Under the pieces are notes generated by a model. It made no database searches. It had not been told where the DNA came from and saw only the letters and a list, made by a program, of their open reading frames with translations. This document shows positions 14,739-18,232 of a stretch of DNA of 18,232 bases, in pieces; position 1 is the stretch's first letter, and each line of letters begins with the position of its first letter. The translations under genes were made by a program, and so were the position numbers. The DNA comes from Candidatus Sungbacteria bacterium RIFCSPLOWO2_01_FULL_47_10 (GTDB taxonomy: Bacteria; Patescibacteriota; Minisyncoccia; Sungbacterales; GWA2-42-14), in NCBI GenBank assembly GCA_001820675.1, contig MHQO01000072.1:1-18232 (forward strand), in the 5' to 3' direction.

Positions 14739-15493
14739 TGGACGCGCCATTCATCATTGCGGCTTTCATTGCGGGGTTCCTTATGTTTCTTGCGCCTTGC
14801 ACGCTTCCGCTCGTTCCCGCATATCTTGGGTTTATCGGCGGAATATCATCCAAGGATTTCGGTGATCCGACCAAAATTGCGAACGCAAGAAAAAAAATTT
14901 TTCTTAATGCCGTTTTTTTTGTGTGCGGTTTTGCGGTCGTCTTCATCGTATTCGGATCTCTTGCGGGATTTGTTGGTAAAACGCTTTTTCAGTTTCGAAG
15001 CGGACTTACGCGCATCGGCGGAATATTTGTTATTCTTTTCGGATTGTTTATGCTTAAGGCGATCGACGTTCCATTTCTTACGGTTGAAAAAAAACTTCCG
15101 TATCCTCGCCTGTTTGAGCGTGGGAATCCGGTTAGCTCGCTCATTCTCGGCGCCTCATTCGCATTCGGATGGACCCCCTGCATCGGGCCGGTTCTCGGAT
15201 CAATCCTTTTTCTCGCCGCATCCGCCTCCACAGCACTGCAGGGCGCGTTTCTTCTCTCCGTTTTTTCTCTCGGACTTGCAATTCCTTTTTTATTTATCGC
15301 CGGCACAATCGCTTCCGCCAGCCGGTACACAACACGGTTTGCGTCGTATGGAAATGCGCTGACGGCCGTAAGCGGAATATTCCTTATTATCCTCGGTTTT
15401 TTGCTCTTTACCGACACTATGCCGCTTTTAACCTCATACGGATTCAGATGGCTGCGATTTATCAATTATGAGCGTATTTTGGATTATTTATGA
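14738..15493 (+). CDS. ccdA: CcdA/DsbD-type membrane thiol electron carrier
   Basis: Polytopic membrane protein that takes electrons from cytosolic thioredoxin-like proteins and passes them to extracytoplasmic thiols. The 251-residue product has the two conserved redox cysteines: C21 in LAPCTLPLVPAYL and C148 in GWTPCIGPVLGS. These align with the paired cysteines of the DsbD beta domain and CcdA. About six membrane segments are visible (7-30, 55-80, 91-108, 135-160, 168-190 and 207-225). The overlap with glutaredoxin strengthens the thiol-transfer reading. No cytochrome c maturation genes are visible, so a role in reducing misformed disulfides or maintaining reduced surface proteins is more likely than cytochrome c assembly. 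Confidence 0.92.
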   Translation: MDAPFIIAAFIAGFLMFLAPCTLPLVPAYLGFIGGISSKDFGDPTKIANARKKIFLNAVFFVCGFAVVFIVFGSLAGFVGKTLFQFRSGLTRIGGIFVILFGLFMLKAIDVPFLTVEKKLPYPRLFERGNPVSSLILGASFAFGWTPCIGPVLGSILFLAASASTALQGAFLLSVFSLGLAIPFLFIAGTIASASRYTTRFASYGNALTAVSGIFLIILGFLLFTDTMPLLTSYGFRWLRFINYERILDYL

Positions 15494-15521
15494 CGACATT
15501 GATTTTATCCCCCGCCAGAAA

Positions 15522-15558
15522 TCCACGGACGTAAGACCGCGGTGGAGGGATTTATGAT
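15522..15558 (+). promoter_or_regulatory. hairpin followed by -10-like site before the SHOCT gene
   Basis: TCCAC (15522-15526) pairs with GTGGA (15542-15546), and an alternative pairing is AAATCC (15519-15524) with GGATTT (15548-15553). No T-run follows. TATGAT (15553-15558) is a good -10 match 18 bases before the ATG at 15577, but no -35 is seen. GGAGGG (15544-15549) precedes a four-codon frame, ATG to TAA (15554-15568), which could be a leader peptide or chance. Confidence 0.3.
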
Positions 15559-15576
15559 CGTGCATTAAGAATCGTT

Positions 15577-15855
15577 ATGGACCAACAGTTACTCCAACAA
15601 CCGACCCTTTTTGGCTACGATCTCTTGTCCATTTTTCTCCTCTTTTTCTTTATCTTCCTGGCGCTGATATTCATCGGCATTGCCGCAGCTCTCATCAAGC
15701 GGCTGTTTTTCAAAATGCCGAAACAAAAAACTCCGTATGAAATTCTCATGGAGCGCTTTGCATCGGGAGAGATTGGAGAAAATGAATTTGAAGAAAAAAA
15801 ACGCATTCTTGATGTTCATAAACCGCCGAGTGGAGAACGTGCCGCAAAAAAATAA
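15577..15855 (+). CDS. small membrane protein with C-terminal SHOCT domain
   Basis: A 92-residue protein. Residues 1-18 are polar, and 17-47 form one long or kinked hydrophobic membrane segment (LLSIFLLFFFIFLALIFIGI). After a basic stretch (KRLFFKMPKQK) comes a SHOCT domain at about 53-77: PYEILMERFASGEIGENEFE, then EKKRIL. SHOCT domains are short helical oligomerisation modules at the C-terminus of many small membrane proteins and of unknown specific role. A single gene with a possible promoter upstream; no obvious functional link to neighbours. Domain call is confident, function unknown. Confidence 0.85.
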   Translation: MDQQLLQQPTLFGYDLLSIFLLFFFIFLALIFIGIAAALIKRLFFKMPKQKTPYEILMERFASGEIGENEFEEKKRILDVHKPPSGERAAKK

Positions 15856-15860
15856 AAAAG

Positions 15861-15911
15861 TTGCGGCGTGGATAACTTCTTCTATACTCGCAACAGGTGC
15901 AATCGTATAAT
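15861..15911 (+). promoter_or_regulatory. candidate promoter region upstream of the surface-protein gene
   Basis: TTGCGG (15861-15866) and TATACT (15883-15888) are 16 bases apart. A perfect TATAAT follows at 15906-15911, without a clear -35. GTTGCG (15860-15865) and CGCAAC (15889-15894) also form an inverted repeat around the first promoter candidate. The repeat element at 15929-16033 lies between these sites and the gene. Confidence 0.35.
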
Positions 15912-15928
15912 AAAAAGGATATTTATTA

Positions 15929-16033
15929 GACCAGTTGCTTAATAATTTTTAGAGGAAATTTGATACAAAAAACCCTTATTTTAAGCCAATGATTTTTCAA
16001 AAAAACGGCTAAAACCTTATTAAGCAACTGGTC
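15929..16033. mobile_element. MITE-like element, 105 bp, with TIRs and 5-bp target duplication
   Basis: GACCAGTTGCTTAATAA (15929-15945) is repeated as an exact reverse complement at 16017-16033, giving 17-bp terminal inverted repeats. Both ends are flanked by the direct repeat TATTA (15924-15928 and 16034-16038), which is not itself a palindrome and so looks like a target-site duplication. The 71-bp interior is AT-rich and encodes nothing. An inner stretch around 15972-15987 (CCCTTATTTTAAGCC) resembles the right terminal region. As RNA it would fold into a long hairpin in the leader of the downstream gene. No transposase is nearby. Confidence 0.6.
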
Positions 16034-16090
16034 TATTAATTATTCCGAACAATTCCGGAGTATTATCCGATTTTTTTGGATTATAACGCA

Positions 16091-18232
16091 ATGAAAAAGC
16101 ATTATACAATATTCACCCTTATCGCATTTTTTGTGTTTCTTATTTCGTTCAAAAACGCATATGCCTCGCATATTACGTTCTCAAATATCCGTGTAGAAAA
16201 CGCAATCAGTTCAGGAGCCCAAATCAAATGGACGACGAATATCGCTTCCGATTCGCGTGCCGTCTGGGGAACCGCGCCCGGCAATTATACTGCGTATAAT
16301 TTTACCGATTGTTTCGGCACATCGGAAACGACGGATCATTGTGTTAATGTTACAGGTCTGTCACCGGGAACGATATATTATTATAAAGTTGAGTCGGGCG
16401 ATTCATTCCATGAAAACGCATCCTTGTTTTTTACTGCGGGGTCAAGCGGCTCTGGCGAAGAAAACCAGGGAAACGGAGAGACCAGCACCACAACCGAATC
16501 TTCAACGACGTCGTCTTCGTCTTCTTCATCTTCATCTGGCTCTGAAGATACAACATCCCCGTCGATATCTGACGTCCATTCTGAAAATATTTATTTTCCT
16601 GGCGCCCAAATCAAATGGATGACGGACGAACCCTCCGACTCAAAGGCTCTTTACGGACTGCAAAGCGGCTCATATTCTGGAGCATCGGTATTTCGTTGTG
16701 ACGGCGACGGCTTCGTTACCGCGCACTGCATATATTTGGATGATCTTCCTCCGGGTATCGTCTATTACTTCAAAGTAGAATCGGCCGATTCGTCTGGAAA
16801 TCGCGCCTCTTCGGGTGAGGCGACGTTCATTTCAGCATCTAACGTCATCCGACCCCTCATCACCAATGTTCAGACTCTCAGCATTACAAGCTGGAGCGCG
16901 CGGGTCAAATGGACCACCGACATCTTAGCAGACTCAAAGATTTACTGGGGGCAGCTTTCTGGAAATTATCCGAATCTGGCGGATATCCGGTGCGACACCG
17001 ATATGGGCGGATACGTATACGAACACTGCGTCTCTATCTCCGGCCTTTTCCCAAATACAGCGTATTATTTCAAAATAGTCTCCAGGAATGAAACGGGGGA
17101 GGAGGGGTATTTTGAATCAAACGTGACGACAAGCGCGTCCGGAGGATCGGGAACCGCGACGACATCATCGGATACAATTCCGCCTTCCGTGTCCTACTTC
17201 AATTATTTTCTTGAATCAGACGGCAAAACCAGAGCAGGCGTTTCATTTTCAGAACCCGTTGATCAGGCATCGGTAAACGAAACAGGCGTTTATCTGATAC
17301 GATCTTCCGACGGTGCAAAAATTTCCGGCACGCTTATGGTATACTCCGGCGGCGTCGATGTTGTCTCAAGCGCAGCACTTTCAGCAGAAATTGATTACCA
17401 GCTCGTCATAAAAAAGGGCATTAAGGATTTTGCCGGCAACCAGATGGATAGCGATTATATTTCTTCAAAATTCCGCGGCGAAACAAAACAAACTCCCCAG
17501 GACTTTTATGTTTTCTCGTCTATCCCCCAAAATGGAGAGGCGGGTGTCGGAACAAATATCGCGATTCGCGCATATGTGGGTGGCGAGATTGATCCGTCGT
17601 CAACAAACTATTTCTCCTTGACAAAACTCTCCTACCCCGAAACCGCAATTTCGGGAAAGCTCACGCCCCTCCTTAACTCGCTTGAATTCACACCATCAGC
17701 CCCCCTTGATCCTAATACGACGTACGTCTTTACGATCAAAACTGCGCTGAAAAATCTTGCTGGCGCATACCTCATGAAAGACTTCTCCGCCCAGTTTACC
17801 ACCGGTGCCGGCGGCGTAATTTCCGACGCCGCGCTTCAGGGAAAAATAACCGACTCAGTTGGAAAACCGGTTCCTTACTCCTTCATCAGTGTCTATAACA
17901 AAGACTATGCCGTTTCCCGTGGGGGACAGACAGATTCGCTCGGAACATACATGATTGCAAATATACCGCCCGGTACATATACTGTCGAGATTTATCCACC
18001 AAAAGATGCCTCGGCCCTACTGAGTCCGACTCCGTTTTCTCTGACATTTTCGTCGGGACAAGTTATAACGAAAGACGTTGCGTTTAAAAAAGCTTCGAAG
18101 CTCATCCGGGGAATTATCACCCGTTCGGATGGACGAGCCGTAACGGATGCGGCCGTAAACGCATACAGGAAAGATTCATCGACCTGGGCGGAAACCAAAA
18201 CTGACGGCAACGGAACATATTCCCTTGCTGTC
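16091..18232 (+). CDS. secreted multidomain surface protein, 3' end beyond window
   Basis: Frame open from the ATG at 16091 to the window end (714 codons, incomplete). Residues 1-25 are a signal peptide with cleavage expected after AYA. Three fibronectin III or purple-acid-phosphatase-N-like repeats lie at about 27-116, 158-248 and 255-347. Each has an IKWTT-like strand, a DSKxxWG-like motif, a two-cysteine loop (C74/C84, C203/C213, C301/C313) and a GLxPGTxYYxKVES strand. A Ser/Thr-rich linker (131-156, nine Ser in a row) separates repeats 1 and 2. Two Big_5-like Ig domains follow (about 364-462 and 472-572), then two carboxypeptidase-regulatory-like beta domains (582-668 and from 671). Likely an exported surface or adhesion protein. 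No catalytic motif is seen in this part; sorting signals would be beyond the window. Confidence 0.85.
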   Translation, partial: MKKHYTIFTLIAFFVFLISFKNAYASHITFSNIRVENAISSGAQIKWTTNIASDSRAVWGTAPGNYTAYNFTDCFGTSETTDHCVNVTGLSPGTIYYYKVESGDSFHENASLFFTAGSSGSGEENQGNGETSTTTESSTTSSSSSSSSSGSEDTTSPSISDVHSENIYFPGAQIKWMTDEPSDSKALYGLQSGSYSGASVFRCDGDGFVTAHCIYLDDLPPGIVYYFKVESADSSGNRASSGEATFISASNVIRPLITNVQTLSITSWSARVKWTTDILADSKIYWGQLSGNYPNLADIRCDTDMGGYVYEHCVSISGLFPNTAYYFKIVSRNETGEEGYFESNVTTSASGGSGTATTSSDTIPPSVSYFNYFLESDGKTRAGVSFSEPVDQASVNETGVYLIRSSDGAKISGTLMVYSGGVDVVSSAALSAEIDYQLVIKKGIKDFAGNQMDSDYISSKFRGETKQTPQDFYVFSSIPQNGEAGVGTNIAIRAYVGGEIDPSSTNYFSLTKLSYPETAISGKLTPLLNSLEFTPSAPLDPNTTYVFTIKTALKNLAGAYLMKDFSAQFTTGAGGVISDAALQGKITDSVGKPVPYSFISVYNKDYAVSRGGQTDSLGTYMIANIPPGTYTVEIYPPKDASALLSPTPFSLTFSSGQVITKDVAFKKASKLIRGIITRSDGRAVTDAAVNAYRKDSSTWAETKTDGNGTYSLAV

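Noticed and set aside
14757..15362. 201-residue open frame overlapping ccdA on the same strand
   Set aside because: Out-of-frame shadow, rich in Arg, Ser and Phe; ccdA in the other frame has both conserved cysteines and correct membrane segments.
16496..16555. TCT/TCA/TCG-rich stretch as a microsatellite or CRISPR-like repeat
   Set aside because: It encodes an in-frame Ser/Thr linker with mixed serine codons; there are no spaced repeats.
1..18232. Recoded TGA (as in Gracilibacteria/Absconditabacteria)
   Set aside because: TGA ends genes at positions where homologous or paralogous proteins end, and no gene needs TGA to be read through.

Overview
The window looks like a bacterial chromosome segment from a Candidate Phyla Radiation lineage (Candidatus Patescibacteria, most like a Parcubacteria-type genome). 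This is an inference. It rests on compact, mostly one-directional gene packing, weak or absent Shine-Dalgarno sequences, moderate GC, a minimal two-subunit [NiFe] hydrogenase, a VKOR-thioredoxin fusion, and a large secreted protein built from repeated beta-domains. TGA is used as a normal stop: the first of two paralogous permeases ends in TGA at the same place where the second ends in TAA. The special codes of Absconditabacteria and Gracilibacteria are therefore not in use.

Layout. Positions 52-1002 hold a 2-Cys peroxiredoxin and a small membrane protein. Positions 1137-1850 hold a membrane-anchored DsbA-like thiol oxidoreductase, preceded by a hairpin that would bury its ribosome site. Positions 1851-2056 contain a possible frameshifted micro-gene. 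Positions 2057-2566 encode a VIT1/CCC1-like metal transporter. Positions 2615-4493 encode [NiFe] hydrogenase small and large subunits. The opposite strand (5685 to 4485) carries a DUF6390-like protein and a hydrogenase maturation protease; the protease runs tail-to-tail into the large subunit gene with a 9-bp overlap. Positions 5734-6552 encode a VKOR-thioredoxin fusion closed by an intrinsic terminator. Positions 6669-8372 encode a KefB-type cation/proton antiporter. Positions 8446-13324 form a MacAB-like export operon (adaptor, ATPase, two paralogous permeases). Positions 13477-14334 encode an MscS channel. Positions 14502-15493 are an overlapping glutaredoxin-ccdA pair. Positions 15577-15855 encode a small SHOCT membrane protein. 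Positions 15929-16033 look like a MITE-type element. From 16091 a secreted multidomain surface protein runs off the window end.

How the parts fit. Thiol redox chemistry recurs: DsbA plus VKOR would introduce disulfides outside the membrane, CcdA plus glutaredoxin would carry reducing power outward, and peroxiredoxin would remove peroxides. The last protein in the window has paired cysteines in each of three repeats and is a plausible client. The hydrogenase, its protease and the DUF6390-like protein form a second unit that may dispose of or recover reducing equivalents. No Hyp maturation genes and no NAD(P)- or ferredoxin-linked electron-transfer subunit are in the window, so the hydrogenase partner is unknown. 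No tRNA, rRNA, CRISPR array, transposase or replication origin was seen. No gene-free stretch exceeds 300 bases.
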